DNA from: Insolitispirillum peregrinum
GTDB taxonomy: Bacteria > Pseudomonadota > Alphaproteobacteria > Rhodospirillales > Rhodospirillaceae
Direction: 5' to 3' (one strand)
NCBI RefSeq assembly: GCF_042665255.1
Contig: NZ_JBHTCD010000002.1
Length of the DNA stretch: 64,000 bases
The position numbers and the translations under genes were made by a program. Below the pieces are notes generated by a model. It was not told the origin of the DNA and ran no database searches. It saw only the letters and a list, made by a program, of their open reading frames with translations. Shown piece by piece: positions 36,001 through 44,845 of the stretch (its first letter is position 1; every line of letters starts with the position of its first letter).

Positions 36001-36182
36001 ACCGAGTTTTCCAGCGTCTGCGCCGATGCACCGGGATAGGAGGCGGAAATCTGCACCGATGGCGGTGCAATGCGGGGATACTGTTCGATCGGCAGGCTGA
36101 GGATCGACAGAGCCCCCGCCAGCATGATCACGATGGCGATCACCCACGCAAAGACGGGGCGATCAATGAAAAAACGCGCCAT
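33027..36182 (-). CDS. RND efflux pump inner membrane transporter (AcrB/MexB, HAE-1 family)
   Basis: The 1051 residues are the usual size. It has twelve transmembrane helices and two large periplasmic loops. The N-terminus MARFFIDRPVFAWVIAIV is the family hallmark. The proton-relay Asp pair is in LLVDDAIVVVENVERV in TM4, and GLAAKNAILIVEFAKE holds the TM10 lysine. It exports drugs and other amphiphiles using the proton gradient. GGAGG lies 9 bases before the ATG, and it begins 15 bases after the membrane fusion protein gene. Confidence 0.97.
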   Translation of the reverse strand: MARFFIDRPVFAWVIAIVIMLAGALSILSLPIEQYPRIAPPSVQISASYPGASAQTLENSVTQVIEQKMNGIDNLRYMSSTSDSAGNVSITLTFEPKANPDIAQVQVQNKLQLAMPLLPAVVQSQGVRVAKATKNFLMVVGLVSTDGKLTAQQLADYLVSRVQDDVSRLPGVGEVTVFGSQAAMRIWLNPDKMISYKLAVSDITAALTAQNSEVSAGQIGGTPSVPGQMINATISAQSRLETPEQFGNILLKVNSDGSQVRLKDIARIELGSESYDTSARYNGKPAAGLAVKLATGANALNTAEAVRVRFAELKPFFPEGVDAVFPYDTTPFVKISIEEVVKTLIEAIVLVFFVMYLFLQNFRATLIPTIAVPVVLLGTFGVLAACGFSINTLTMFAMVLAIGLLVDDAIVVVENVERVMSEEGLSPKEATRKSMGQITGALIGIALVLSAVFVPMAFFSGSTGAIYRQFSLTLVSAMALSVLVALVLTPALCATILKPVEPGHAWEKKGFFGWFNRAFDASRDRYTRGVTGVLKRPVRFVGIYIALLVALGFLFVRLPSAFLPDEDQGIMFMQVSTPASASQERTLTALRSVEDYFLNVEKDNVSSIFTVAGFSFSGRGQNSGLGFVKLKDWDERQRPDQKAAFIARKAMGALSTVKDAMIFAFTPPAVTELGNASGFDLQLQDRGGLGHEKLMQARNMMLGMASQNPALIGVRPNGLEDTPQFKVNVDREKASALGVSLSDINTTMSTAWGSSYVNDFMDNGRVKKVYLQADAPYRMQADDLNRWEVRNSAGEMVRFSTFMTSKWTYGSPQLERYNGMPSREIMGAPAPGHSSGEAMAIMEGIARQLPPGISLSWTGLSYEERMAGAQAPALYAISILVVFLCLAALYESWSIPFSVMLVVPLGVLGAVAAVSLRGLSNDVYFQVGMLTTIGLAAKNAILIVEFAKEIYEREKKSLMEAAIEAAGQRLRPILMTSLAFILGVLPLAIAHGAGSGAQNAIGVGVMGGMISATVLAIFFVPLFFVLVLRYFAKKRPHESEESVAPTDTPAA

Positions 36183-36197
36183 GGGGCGGGCCTCCGG

Positions 36198-37397
36198 TTA
36201 CTTCTGCCCAGCGGCAGCAGGCGCAGCCTGCCCCGCCGGAGCAGCGGCTGCGGTGGGATCGACCGGACGGACTTCGGCACCGGCACGAATTTTTTGCAGA
36301 CCTTCGATGACGATACGCTCGCCCGCCTGCAGGCCGCTGTTGACCAGCCAGGCATCCCCGACCGCCTGCGTGGCTTGAATCGGACGGGTGGCAACCTTGT
36401 TGTCAGCCCCGACAATCCACACCGCCGCCGAGCCATCCGGCAGACGGATCGTCGCCCGTTGCGGCACCAGCAAGGCATTCTCGCGCACGCCCTGTTCGAC
36501 GCGGGCACGGACGAACAGGCCCGGATACAGTTCCTTGTCCGGGTTGGGGAACACCGCGCGCACCTGCACCGCCCCGGTGGTTTCGTCCACCGTCACGTCG
36601 GCAAACTGCAACTGACCGTTATGCTTGTAGGCCTGGGTCGAACCATCGAGGGTCAGCGTCACCGGCGCCTGATCGGCCTGGCCCTTTTGCAGCAGGCCGG
36701 CAGATACCGCCTGCCGCAGACGCATCAGGTCGGAACTGGACTGGCTGACATCGACATAAATCGGGTCAAGCTGGGTCAGGGTCGACATCGGGGTGGTCTG
36801 GTTGGCGGTCACCAATGCCCCTTCGGTGATGGCCGACTTGCCGATGCGGCCGCTGATCGGCGCATAAACCTTGGTGTATTCCAGATTGATTTTGGCGGTA
36901 TCAACAGCGGCCTGCGCCACCATGATGTCGGCCTTGGCCTGATCCAGGCTGGCAACGGCGTCGTCGTAGTCCTGTTTGGACACGGCGTTGATCTTCACCA
37001 GATCGGCATAACGGGCGGCCTTGGCTTCGACCGATTTGGCGGTCGCGCGCGCCTTGGCCAGATCGGCCATCGCGCTTTGCACCGCCGCCTGATAGGTCGA
37101 GGGGTCAATCTGGTACAGCTGCTGTCCGGCCTGAACTTCGCTGCCTTCGGTGAACAGACGCTTCAGCACGATGCCGCTCACCTGCGGCCGCACTTCGGCA
37201 ACACGGTAAGCCGCGGTGCGGCCCGGCAGGTCGGTGTAAAGCGGGACCGTCTGCGCTGCCAGCGTCTGCACCGTCACTTCCGGCGGCGGCGGAGCAGCCG
37301 GGGCGGCGCCTTGTTGTTGCTGGTTGTCACAGGCAGCGACAGCCAAAGCCAGCGAGAGCACAAACGGGAGGAAGACGGCTTTGGACGGGAGGGGCAT
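36198..37397 (-). CDS. RND efflux membrane fusion lipoprotein (AcrA/MexA family)
   Basis: The 399 residues have a lipoprotein signal with lipobox LAVAAC, a Gln/Ala/Pro-rich linker, a lipoyl/hairpin domain (VRPQVSGIVLKRLFTEGSEVQAGQ, split around the coiled coil at about 95-165) and a beta barrel (LVTANQTTPMSTLTQLDPIYVDV). It links the pump to the outer membrane channel. It is the first gene of the three-gene operon and divergent from a TetR regulator gene, with the operator between them. Confidence 0.95.
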   Translation of the reverse strand: MPLPSKAVFLPFVLSLALAVAACDNQQQQGAAPAAPPPPEVTVQTLAAQTVPLYTDLPGRTAAYRVAEVRPQVSGIVLKRLFTEGSEVQAGQQLYQIDPSTYQAAVQSAMADLAKARATAKSVEAKAARYADLVKINAVSKQDYDDAVASLDQAKADIMVAQAAVDTAKINLEYTKVYAPISGRIGKSAITEGALVTANQTTPMSTLTQLDPIYVDVSQSSSDLMRLRQAVSAGLLQKGQADQAPVTLTLDGSTQAYKHNGQLQFADVTVDETTGAVQVRAVFPNPDKELYPGLFVRARVEQGVRENALLVPQRATIRLPDGSAAVWIVGADNKVATRPIQATQAVGDAWLVNSGLQAGERIVIEGLQKIRAGAEVRPVDPTAAAAPAGQAAPAAAGQK

Positions 37398-37459
37398 TGC
37401 GGTGTTCCCAAACTAAGGAGGTGTCCATCGACGGGGAGTGGACTTTCCACGAAATTGAG

Positions 37460-37491
37460 TGTATCGTACAGTACAGTACAAAAGCTCGCAA
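37460..37491 (-). promoter_or_regulatory. Efflux operon promoter with overlapping TetR-type operator
   Basis: Read on the minus strand, -35 TTGCGA (37491-37486) and -10 TACGAT (37468-37463) are separated by 17 bases. The spacer contains iterated GTAC units, GTACTGTACTGTAC, a symmetric sequence suited to a TetR dimer. It lies 65 bases before the fusion protein start and about 60 before the divergent TetR gene. Confidence 0.7.
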
Positions 37492-37552
37492 GGGCCTTCT
37501 TAAAGTGAAAAAGTAGCGAACAGGCCCCCGACAGGGACTGAGGAGACAGCCG

Positions 37553-38173
37553 GTGACCGAAACAAAACCCCTCACTCGTGGCGAAAGCCGCCGCCAGGCC
37601 ATGCTGGCAGCGGCGACGGAATTATTCCTCGAGAAGGGCTTTGAGCATACAACCCTCTCCGATATCGTTAGTCGGTCAAAAGGATCGCGCAGCACGCTCT
37701 ACGAGCAATTCGGCAACAAGGAAGGCCTGCTGCGGGCCATGATCGAAGACATAACCAGCGATATCTGGGCCGTTATCGTGCCGGACGAAAGACCTCTCCC
37801 CTTTACTGAGGAAGCACTGACGGCCCTCGCCCGCCGTTTTGTCACTGCCGCCATGTCGCCACGGGCGGTTGCCGTATTCCGCATTCTGGTCGCCGAAGGC
37901 CCGCGCATGCCGGAAATTGCCCTGTTTTTTCTGGAACGTGGCCCGCGCACCATCGAACGCCTGCTGGCCGAACGCTTTGCCGAAGCCCTGCACGACCGCA
38001 AGACGGTCGGCACGCCGCAACAACTGGCGCAGGTGTTCATCGGCGGGGTGATGGGGGTCTTTCATTCCTACAAGGTGGTCGGCCAGTACACCGAAGACAT
38101 CGAAAGCAAGATGAACACCCATATCCCGATGGCCGTCCGCCTGTTCCTGAATGGCATCGAAGAGACAGCCTGA
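37553..38173 (+). CDS. TetR-family repressor of the adjacent efflux operon
   Basis: The protein has 206 residues. The N-terminal helix-turn-helix is typical of TetR (GFEHTTLSDIVSRSKGSRSTLYEQFGNKEGL, residues about 28-58, given as spaced motif). The C-terminal half is the ligand-binding domain (TetR_C, AefR-like). The start is GTG with AGGAG 7 bases upstream. The divergent layout and the palindromic operator indicate that it represses the efflux operon and perhaps itself; the inducer is unknown. Confidence 0.9.
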   Translation: MTETKPLTRGESRRQAMLAAATELFLEKGFEHTTLSDIVSRSKGSRSTLYEQFGNKEGLLRAMIEDITSDIWAVIVPDERPLPFTEEALTALARRFVTAAMSPRAVAVFRILVAEGPRMPEIALFFLERGPRTIERLLAERFAEALHDRKTVGTPQQLAQVFIGGVMGVFHSYKVVGQYTEDIESKMNTHIPMAVRLFLNGIEETA

Positions 38174-38186
38174 CGAGTGCAAAAGC

Positions 38187-38220
38187 AACACCCCCGTCAG
38201 TGCGCTCTGACGGGGGTGTT
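38187..38220. terminator. Bidirectional terminator
   Basis: A perfect 13-base stem, AACACCCCCGTCA at 38187-38199 and its complement at 38208-38220, lies between the convergent TetR and CoA-ligase genes. Confidence 0.75.
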
Positions 38221-38272
38221 CCAGCAGCCGGGGGACAAAACAAGGCTGCTGGTGGGGGGTATCAGCAACCGG

Positions 38273-39514
38273 TTACTGATAGGTCCGCTGATCGTCGATC
38301 ACCTTGCCATCGTTGGGCAGGCTGCCCGGTGCCACCAGCTCGATCACCGCGGACAGTTTGGTGACCGCCTTCACCGTTGCCGCCACCAGTGCGATATCAA
38401 TCGCCTGATCCGTTTCCAGCCGGACGGTCATCGTATCACGGTTATCCTCGCTGCCGACCACCACCCGCGCCTTGTCCAGCCCCGGATGGGCTTTCAGGAT
38501 CTCTGCCACCTGTTCAGGATGGACGAACATCCCCTTGATCTTGGTGGTCTGGTCGGCCCGCCCCATCCAGCCCGCCAGCCGCATGTTGGTCCGTCCGCAC
38601 GGGCTGGGACCATCAAGGATTTTCGACAGGTCGCCAGTGGCAAAGCGAATCAGCGGATAGGCCGCCGACAACAGGGTGACCAGCACTTCCCCGACCTCGC
38701 CCACCGGCAGCGGATCGCCGGTTCCGGGGCGGACGATTTCGACAATCACCCCTTCATCCACCACCAGCCCGGCGCGGGCAGAGGTTTCATAGGCGATCAC
38801 CCCCAGATCGGCGGTGGCATAGGCCTGATAGACATCGACGCCATACCCGGCCAGCAGCTCACGCAATGACGGCGGCAGGGCTTCGCCCGACACCAGCGCC
38901 TTGCTCAGGGATGCGTGATCCAGCCCCAGTTCGCGGCATTTTTCCAGCAGGGTGCGCAAAAAGCCGGGCGTGCCGCAATAGCCGGTGGTGCGCAGGGCAG
39001 CCAGCGCCTCGGCCTGTTGCTCGGTCTGGCCAACGCCCGCCGGAAAGACCAGACAGCCCAGCGCCCGCGCCCCGTCGTCGAAAATCCAGCCCCCGGGGGT
39101 AAAGTGATAGCTGAACGAGTTGTGCACCAGATCACCGGCGCGGAATCCGGCGGCGTGCAACGCCCGCGCCGCCCGCCAGAAATTCGGCTCGTTGCCCTGT
39201 GGTTCATAAATCGGGCCGGGCGACTGGAACACCCGTCCAATCGCCTCCCCCCGCGCCACCAGCCCGCCAAAGGGCGGCCTGGCGGCCTGCAACGCTTTCA
39301 GGGCGCTTTTGCGGGTAACCGGCAACCCGGCCAGCGCCGTGCGCGAGGTAATCGCCAGCGGATCAACACCGGCCAACGCCTGCTGATAAAATTCGGTTGT
39401 TGCCTGCGCGTGGGCAATCTGGTCCGGCAAGGCGGCGAACAGTTGCCGTTCGCGCTCAGCCGGAGAACAGATTTCCAGATCATCAAAATAGGCTGAAAGA
39501 CCATCCGTGGACAT
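38273..39514 (-). CDS. Phenylacetate-CoA ligase-like AMP-forming enzyme
   Basis: The protein has 413 residues, in the PaaK size class. The ATP-binding loop is replaced by VFQSPGPIYEPQ, similar to the short loop of the family. Core motifs are YQAYATADLGVIAYET and the hinge region RADQTTKIKGMFVHPEQV. It activates an aryl or acyl acid to its CoA thioester through an adenylate. AAAGGGGG precedes the ATG at 39514. It is the last gene of the ABC transporter cluster, 30 bases after the LivF gene, so it probably activates the imported acid. Confidence 0.8.
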   Translation of the reverse strand: MSTDGLSAYFDDLEICSPAERERQLFAALPDQIAHAQATTEFYQQALAGVDPLAITSRTALAGLPVTRKSALKALQAARPPFGGLVARGEAIGRVFQSPGPIYEPQGNEPNFWRAARALHAAGFRAGDLVHNSFSYHFTPGGWIFDDGARALGCLVFPAGVGQTEQQAEALAALRTTGYCGTPGFLRTLLEKCRELGLDHASLSKALVSGEALPPSLRELLAGYGVDVYQAYATADLGVIAYETSARAGLVVDEGVIVEIVRPGTGDPLPVGEVGEVLVTLLSAAYPLIRFATGDLSKILDGPSPCGRTNMRLAGWMGRADQTTKIKGMFVHPEQVAEILKAHPGLDKARVVVGSEDNRDTMTVRLETDQAIDIALVAATVKAVTKLSAVIELVAPGSLPNDGKVIDDQRTYQ

Positions 39515-39544
39515 CAACACGCCCCCCTTTGGTGAAGACCAACG

Positions 39545-40384
39545 TTACAACCAGCGTTTCCGCCGCCGGTAATGCTTCACATCGCGGAAGCTCTTGCGGT
39601 CTTCCCCGGCCATACCGAGGTAGAATTCCTTCACGTCGTCATTTTCGGCCAGCTTGCCCGCCTCGCCTTCCATCACCACCCGGCCATTTTCCAGAATGTA
39701 GCCAAAGGTGGCATAGCGCAGGGCGACCATGGTGTTCTGCTCGGCCAGCAGGAACGACACCCCTTCCTTTTGGTTGAGGGTGTGGACGATTTCAAAGATT
39801 TCATCGACCAGTTGCGGCGCCAGCCCCATCGACGGTTCATCGAGCAAAATCAGCTTTGGGCGACTCATCATCGCCCGCCCGATGGCGACCATCTGCTGCT
39901 CGCCGCCCGAGGTATAGCCTGCCTGACTGCTGCGCCGTTCGCGCAGGCGGGGGAAATAGTCATAGACCATTTCCAGATCCTTTTTGATCTCGGCGGAACC
40001 GTCACGGCGGGTATAGGCCCCGGTCAGCAGGTTTTCCTCAACGGTCAGATGACCAAAGCAATGGCGGCCTTCCATCACCTGCACCACGCCCATTTTCACC
40101 AGATCGTTGGGCGTCAGCGCATCGACCTGACGGCCCTGATACTCCACCGAGCCTTTGGTGACTTCGCCGCGTTCGGCGCGCAGCAGATTGGAAATGGCTT
40201 TCAGGGTGGTGGTCTTGCCCGCGCCGTTGGCCCCCAGCAGGGCCACGATGCCGCCTTCGGGGACCGCCAGCGACACCCCTTTCAGCACCAGAATGACGTG
40301 GTCGTAGATCACTTCGATATTGTTGACCCGCAGGATGGGTTCAGCGGGGGCGGGCTGGGCAAGCGGCAACACGGCCTGAGTCAC
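39545..40384 (-). CDS. livF: Branched-chain-type ABC transporter ATPase (LivF)
   Basis: The protein has 279 residues. Walker A is GANGAGKTT, the signature segment SGGEQQMVAIGRAMMSRP and Walker B LILLDEPSMGLAP are all intact. Its shorter form and the QVMEGRHCFGHLTVEENL segment mark it as the LivF rather than LivG subunit. The start is GTG with AAAGGAGAG at optimal spacing. It belongs to the seven-gene cluster. Confidence 0.93.
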   Translation of the reverse strand: MTQAVLPLAQPAPAEPILRVNNIEVIYDHVILVLKGVSLAVPEGGIVALLGANGAGKTTTLKAISNLLRAERGEVTKGSVEYQGRQVDALTPNDLVKMGVVQVMEGRHCFGHLTVEENLLTGAYTRRDGSAEIKKDLEMVYDYFPRLRERRSSQAGYTSGGEQQMVAIGRAMMSRPKLILLDEPSMGLAPQLVDEIFEIVHTLNQKEGVSFLLAEQNTMVALRYATFGYILENGRVVMEGEAGKLAENDDVKEFYLGMAGEDRKSFRDVKHYRRRKRWL

Positions 40385-40420
40385 GGCAGCTCTCCTTTGT
40401 TGGTCACAGGGTGCTGGTCA

Positions 40421-40446
40421 CGGGGAGGACGCGCTGGCCCTCCCCG
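40421..40446 (-). promoter_or_regulatory. Hairpin between binding-protein gene and livF
   Basis: CGGGGAGG (40421-40428) pairs with CCTCCCCG (40439-40446). It lies 12 bases after the stop of the binding-protein gene. Such hairpins often raise the level of the binding-protein message over the downstream genes. Confidence 0.5.
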
Positions 40447-40458
40447 ATCCGGCCATCC

Positions 40459-41796
40459 TTATTCCTTGGAGCAATCGCGCGGGGTAATGCCCTTTTCCTT
40501 GGCATAAGCCATCGCCGATTCTTCGTACATCGGACGCAGGAAGCCCTCGCGGCGCGGCATGATCCAGTCAGAGGCCGGCTGCCATTCCTTGCCATCCCAC
40601 TGGGTGATGATCACCGAGCCGCCGCCTTCGTGGTCATCACACGACAGCTTGACCGGGTTGATCATCCCCGAAAAACCGATCTGTTCCAGCCGTTCGGGCG
40701 ACAGGTTGATGTGCTCGACGCCCCACTGGATCTGCTCGCCGGTCAGCGGCTTTTTGCCGAACTTGTCCTGTGCCACCTTGATGCCTTCGGCGGTCAGCAG
40801 CGCCGCGCCCAGACCACGGTTATAGATCACCGTGCCATGCTCGGCGGCTTCGCCCTTGGCCTTGCCGGCATCAAAGACCTTTGCCTTCAGGTCCTTGTAG
40901 ACCCCAAAGCTGTTGCCCGGCAGGATGAACTGGGCGGCCTTGAAGCCCTTGGCGACCTCGCCCGCCGCATTCATGTCTACTTCGGAGCCGGACCACCAGA
41001 CCCCGATGAAGTGATCCATCGGGAAGCCAACGGCAGCGGCTTCCTTCAGGGCGGTGGCGTTCATCACCCCCCAGCCCCACATGATCACGTAATCCGGCCG
41101 CAACTGGCGGCCAATCTTCAGCCAGGTGGCTTTCTGTTCAAGGCCCGGATGCGGCACCGGGAACAGGCTCAGTTCAAAGCCTTCCTTGGCGGCCAGCGCT
41201 TCGAGGGTCTTGATCGGCTCCTTGCCATAGGCCGAGTCGTGATAGACCAGCGCGATTTTCTTGCCCTTCAGCGCGCCCTTTTCCTGCTGCCCGATGTACT
41301 GGACGATGGCATCGGCCCCGGCCCAGTAGGTCACCGGCAGGGTGAACACATAGGGGAACACCGAGCCGACCGAGGCATCGGCGCGGCCAAGGCCCGAAGT
41401 GATCAGCGGAATCTTGTCGGCGCGCACGCGGTCAAGGATGGCATAGGAAATGCCGGTGGACAGCGGCTGGAACGCCGAGGCTCCGGTCGGGCCTTGCCCC
41501 TTCATCTTTTCATAGCACTCAACGCCCTTGTCGTTGTTATAGGCGCTGTCGCATTCGTCATAGAGAATCTTCACCCCGCCGATGCCGCCGTCGCGTTCGT
41601 TGAGCAGGGTGAAATAGTCGGCATAGCCGTCAGCCCACGGAATCCCGCCCGGAGCATAGGGACCGGTGCGATAGACCATCCCCGGCACATACTGGCCATC
41701 CTCGGCGCGGGCTTCGCCCCCCGCCAGCACACCAACTGTCAGGGCCGCGGCCACCATCGTGTAAACCGACGCTTTGGTAAACTTGCTCAGACGCAT
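40459..41796 (-). CDS. ABC transporter substrate-binding protein, branched-chain type (Peripla_BP_6)
   Basis: The protein has 445 residues with a Sec signal (VYTMVAAALTVGVLAGGEARA). The mature part is a type 1 binding fold; TGASAFQPLSTGISYAILD and LVYHDSAYGKEPIKTLEALA are visible motifs. It is longer than LivK and of the group often found with acyl- or aryl-acid transporters. GGGAGG precedes the ATG. It lies between the two permease genes and livF in the cluster. Confidence 0.9.
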   Translation of the reverse strand: MRLSKFTKASVYTMVAAALTVGVLAGGEARAEDGQYVPGMVYRTGPYAPGGIPWADGYADYFTLLNERDGGIGGVKILYDECDSAYNNDKGVECYEKMKGQGPTGASAFQPLSTGISYAILDRVRADKIPLITSGLGRADASVGSVFPYVFTLPVTYWAGADAIVQYIGQQEKGALKGKKIALVYHDSAYGKEPIKTLEALAAKEGFELSLFPVPHPGLEQKATWLKIGRQLRPDYVIMWGWGVMNATALKEAAAVGFPMDHFIGVWWSGSEVDMNAAGEVAKGFKAAQFILPGNSFGVYKDLKAKVFDAGKAKGEAAEHGTVIYNRGLGAALLTAEGIKVAQDKFGKKPLTGEQIQWGVEHINLSPERLEQIGFSGMINPVKLSCDDHEGGGSVIITQWDGKEWQPASDWIMPRREGFLRPMYEESAMAYAKEKGITPRDCSKE

Positions 41797-41885
41797 CGTT
41801 GTGTCCTCCCATGGACGGATTATGCGGGGATTGTTTCCCCTGCGTATTCAGGCACACCTGTCAACCATCCCCCGACCCCGGCGGG

Positions 41886-42995
41886 TCAGTAGGGGAACGG
41901 CCACAGGCGCAGCTTTTCCTTGGCGATCTGCCACAGACGGGCCAGCCCGTGCGGCTCGACGATCAGGAAGAAGATGATCAGCGCCCCGAAGATCATGAAT
42001 TCGAGGTGCGAAATGATATCGACCGGGATGTTCAGCCCCAGCAGACGCGGGCCGTTGGTCAGCAGCACCGGCAACAGGGTGATGAACGCCGCCCCAAGGA
42101 ACGACCCCATGATCGAGCCGAGGCCGCCGATGATGATCATGAACAGCACCTTGAACGACACTTCGATCGAAAAGGCCAGCGGCTCGACCGAACCGGTGTA
42201 CAGGAACGCCCATGCCGCCCCGGCAATGCCGCAGTAGAACGAGCTGAGCGCAAAGGCTGCCAGCTTGGTCCGCATCGGGCGGATGCCAATGATTTCGGCG
42301 GCAATGTCCATGTCACGGATCGCCATCCACGCCCGCCCCAGATGGCAGCGCATGATGTTCTTGGCCCCCAGCGCCAACAGCACCACCAGCGACAGCAGGA
42401 ACAGGTACTTGGTGACCGGGTGCGCCATCGGGCCGGTGATCACCACACCGGGGAACAGCTCACGCGGGGGGGCCGAGATGACGCCCGAGGTCGAATAGTT
42501 GGTGAACCATGGCACCTTGTTGAACAGCCACAGCAGAAAGAACTGCGCAGCCAGCGTTGCCACCGCCAGATAAAAGCCCTTGATGCGCAGCGACGGCATG
42601 CCGAACAGCACCCCGACGGCAGCGGTGATCACCCCGGCCCCCAGGAAGACAAACACCATGTGCAGGTGCATCGGCTCGGCGAGGCCAAAGGTGGCACCGA
42701 TGTCCCAGGTGGACAGCTTGTAGGCGGCAAAGGCGCCGGTGGCCATGAAGCCGCCGGTTCCCAGCGACAACTGTCCGGCATAGCCGGTGAGAATGTTCAG
42801 CCCCAGCGCGGCAATCGACATCACCAGAAAGGGGATCAGGATGGTCGCCATCCAGTATTCGTTCGCCACCATCGGCACCGCCGCAAAGGCGACCGCCAAC
42901 AGGGTGTAATAGGCAATCCGGTCCTGCCGGATGGGGAAAATCTGCTGGTCGGCGGCGTAGGACGCCTTGAATTGACCTGCTTCACGGTAAAACAT
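41886..42995 (-). CDS. livM: Branched-chain-type ABC transporter permease (LivM)
   Basis: The protein has 369 residues with about ten hydrophobic helices. The loop AIRDMDIAAEIIGIRPMRTKLAAFALSSFYCGIAGA (given as region; residues about 235-270) is the LivM EAA-like coupling motif. It forms the channel with LivH. AAAGGACG lies before the ATG. Confidence 0.92.
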   Translation of the reverse strand: MFYREAGQFKASYAADQQIFPIRQDRIAYYTLLAVAFAAVPMVANEYWMATILIPFLVMSIAALGLNILTGYAGQLSLGTGGFMATGAFAAYKLSTWDIGATFGLAEPMHLHMVFVFLGAGVITAAVGVLFGMPSLRIKGFYLAVATLAAQFFLLWLFNKVPWFTNYSTSGVISAPPRELFPGVVITGPMAHPVTKYLFLLSLVVLLALGAKNIMRCHLGRAWMAIRDMDIAAEIIGIRPMRTKLAAFALSSFYCGIAGAAWAFLYTGSVEPLAFSIEVSFKVLFMIIIGGLGSIMGSFLGAAFITLLPVLLTNGPRLLGLNIPVDIISHLEFMIFGALIIFFLIVEPHGLARLWQIAKEKLRLWPFPY

Positions 42996-43013
42996 GGCCG
43001 GTTCGTCCTTTTG

Positions 43014-43949
43014 TTACACGCGCTCGATGATCTTGTCGCCGAACAGGCCCTGGGGCCGGAACAGCAGGAAGGCCAGCGCCAGCATGTAGGCGAACCAGTC
43101 TTCGATCCCGCCGCCAATGGCGTCGGCCCAGAACACTTCGGCCACCTTTTCACCGGCCCCAATGATCAGCCCGCCGACAATCGCGCCGGGGATCGAGGTA
43201 AAGCCGCCAAGGATCAGCACCGGCAGGGCTTTCAGCGCCACCATCGCCAGACTGAACTGCACCCCCAGCTTGGCCCCCCACATCACCCCGGCCACCAGCC
43301 CGACCACGCCAGCAACGGTCCAGACAATCGCCCAGATGGTTTTCAGCGGGATGCCGACCGACAGCGCCGCCTGATGGTCATCGGCCACCGCGCGCAGCGC
43401 CCGCCCGATGCGGGTATACTGGAAGAACAAGGCCAGAGCGGCCACCAGCGAGCCTGCGACCACCGCCGCCACGATGTCGAAGGCGTTCACCTGAATGGGA
43501 CCCATGTTGATCGGGTTCTGCGGGATGCCGATGTTCAGCACGCGCATTTCCGACCCCCAGATGGTCTGCCCCAGTCCGTCGAGGAAATAGGAAACCCCGA
43601 TGGTGGCCATGAACAGGATGATGTGCGGCTGATTGACCAGCGGACGCAGCACCACCCGTTCGATTCCCATCGCCAGCACCAGCATCACCAGCACGGTGAG
43701 CGGCAGGGCGCCGTACCACGGAATGCCCTTGTCCATGAACCCGGCGAAGAACAGGGCGGCGAACAGCACCATCGCCCCCTGCGCAAAGTTGAACACGCCG
43801 GACGCCTTGAAGATCAGCACAAAGCCCAGCGCCACCAGCGAATACATCACCCCGGACAGCAGGCCGCCGATCAGCACCTCGACAAAGAACGACGGAGCCG
43901 CGCCAATCATGGCAAACGGAGCCACCAGGATATTGTAGAGAAAGTCCAT
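43014..43949 (-). CDS. livH: Branched-chain-type ABC transporter permease (LivH)
   Basis: The protein has 311 residues with about eight transmembrane helices. GLLSGVMYSLVALGFVLIFKASGVFNFAQG near the N-terminus is the LivH hallmark (region residues 28-58), and ALRAVADDHQAALSVGI is the coupling loop. GGGGGG precedes the ATG. It is the second gene of the transporter, 12 bases after the LivG gene. Confidence 0.93.
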   Translation of the reverse strand: MDFLYNILVAPFAMIGAAPSFFVEVLIGGLLSGVMYSLVALGFVLIFKASGVFNFAQGAMVLFAALFFAGFMDKGIPWYGALPLTVLVMLVLAMGIERVVLRPLVNQPHIILFMATIGVSYFLDGLGQTIWGSEMRVLNIGIPQNPINMGPIQVNAFDIVAAVVAGSLVAALALFFQYTRIGRALRAVADDHQAALSVGIPLKTIWAIVWTVAGVVGLVAGVMWGAKLGVQFSLAMVALKALPVLILGGFTSIPGAIVGGLIIGAGEKVAEVFWADAIGGGIEDWFAYMLALAFLLFRPQGLFGDKIIERV

Positions 43950-43961
43950 GGTCGCCCCCCG

Positions 43962-44789
43962 TTAATGACCGCCGAGGTAAGCGGCAATCACATCGGGATT
44001 GCTGCGTACCTCGTGCGGGGTGCCGTCGGCCAGCTTGCGGCCATAATCGAGCACCACCACGCGATCAGAGATATCCATCACCACCCCCATGTCGTGCTCG
44101 ATCAGCACCATGGTGGTTCCGAATTCGTCGTTGACGTCGAGGATGAAGCGGCACATGTCCTCTTTTTCCTCGACGTTCATTCCGGCCATCGGCTCGTCGA
44201 GCAGCAGGATTTCCGGCTGTGCGGCCAGCGCCCGCCCCAGCTCGACCCGCTTTTGCAGGCCATAGGGCAGACGGCCAACCGGCGTCTTGCGGATGGCTTC
44301 GATTTCCAGAAAGTCGATGATCCGTTCACAGAATTCGCGGTGGGCAATTTCTTCTTTCTGCGCCCGCCCCCAGTACAGCATCTGGTCCAGCAACGACGAT
44401 TTCATCATCGTGTTGCGGCCGGTCATGATGTTGTCGAGCGCGCTCATCCCCTTGAACAGGGCGATGTTCTGAAAGGTGCGGGCAATGCCGGCGCGGGCGG
44501 CATCGTGCGGTTTCATCTTCAGGCGTTCCTTGCCCTTGTGAAACACCTTGCCTTCCTGCGGGTGGTAAAAGCCGTTGATCACGTTCAGCATCGAGCTTTT
44601 GCCCGCGCCGTTCGGGCCAATGATCGCCAGGACTTCGTGCTGGCGGACGTCAAAGCTGATGTTGGTCAACGCCCGCACGCCGCCAAAGCGCAGGGAGATG
44701 TTCTGAACACTCAGGATCACATCGCCAATCGGGCGCTTGCCGGACGGAGCGGCGGCGGAGGCGGTGGACGAGAGGGGTGGTGCAGACAT
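43962..44789 (-). CDS. livG: Branched-chain-type ABC transporter ATPase (LivG)
   Basis: The protein has 275 residues. Walker A is GPNGAGKSS, the signature region is YGLQKRVELGRALAAQP and Walker B is LLLDEPMAGMN. The AGIARTFQNIALFKGMSALDN segment marks LivG. AGGAGGG precedes the ATG. It follows the long-chain type ligase gene by 56 bases. Confidence 0.93.
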   Translation of the reverse strand: MSAPPLSSTASAAAPSGKRPIGDVILSVQNISLRFGGVRALTNISFDVRQHEVLAIIGPNGAGKSSMLNVINGFYHPQEGKVFHKGKERLKMKPHDAARAGIARTFQNIALFKGMSALDNIMTGRNTMMKSSLLDQMLYWGRAQKEEIAHREFCERIIDFLEIEAIRKTPVGRLPYGLQKRVELGRALAAQPEILLLDEPMAGMNVEEKEDMCRFILDVNDEFGTTMVLIEHDMGVVMDISDRVVVLDYGRKLADGTPHEVRSNPDVIAAYLGGH

Positions 44790-44845
44790 GAAGGCACCCT
44801 CCTGTGCTGAATTTTTCGTGTCGGGCAGCCGGTGCGCGCGCGGGG

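Noticed and set aside
41799..44810. A 1003-codon open frame antisense to the transporter genes
   Set aside because: It runs opposite to livM, livH and livG, is rich in His, Gln and Arg as antisense frames in GC-rich genomes are, and has no domain. The sense genes have clear motifs and ribosome-binding sites.
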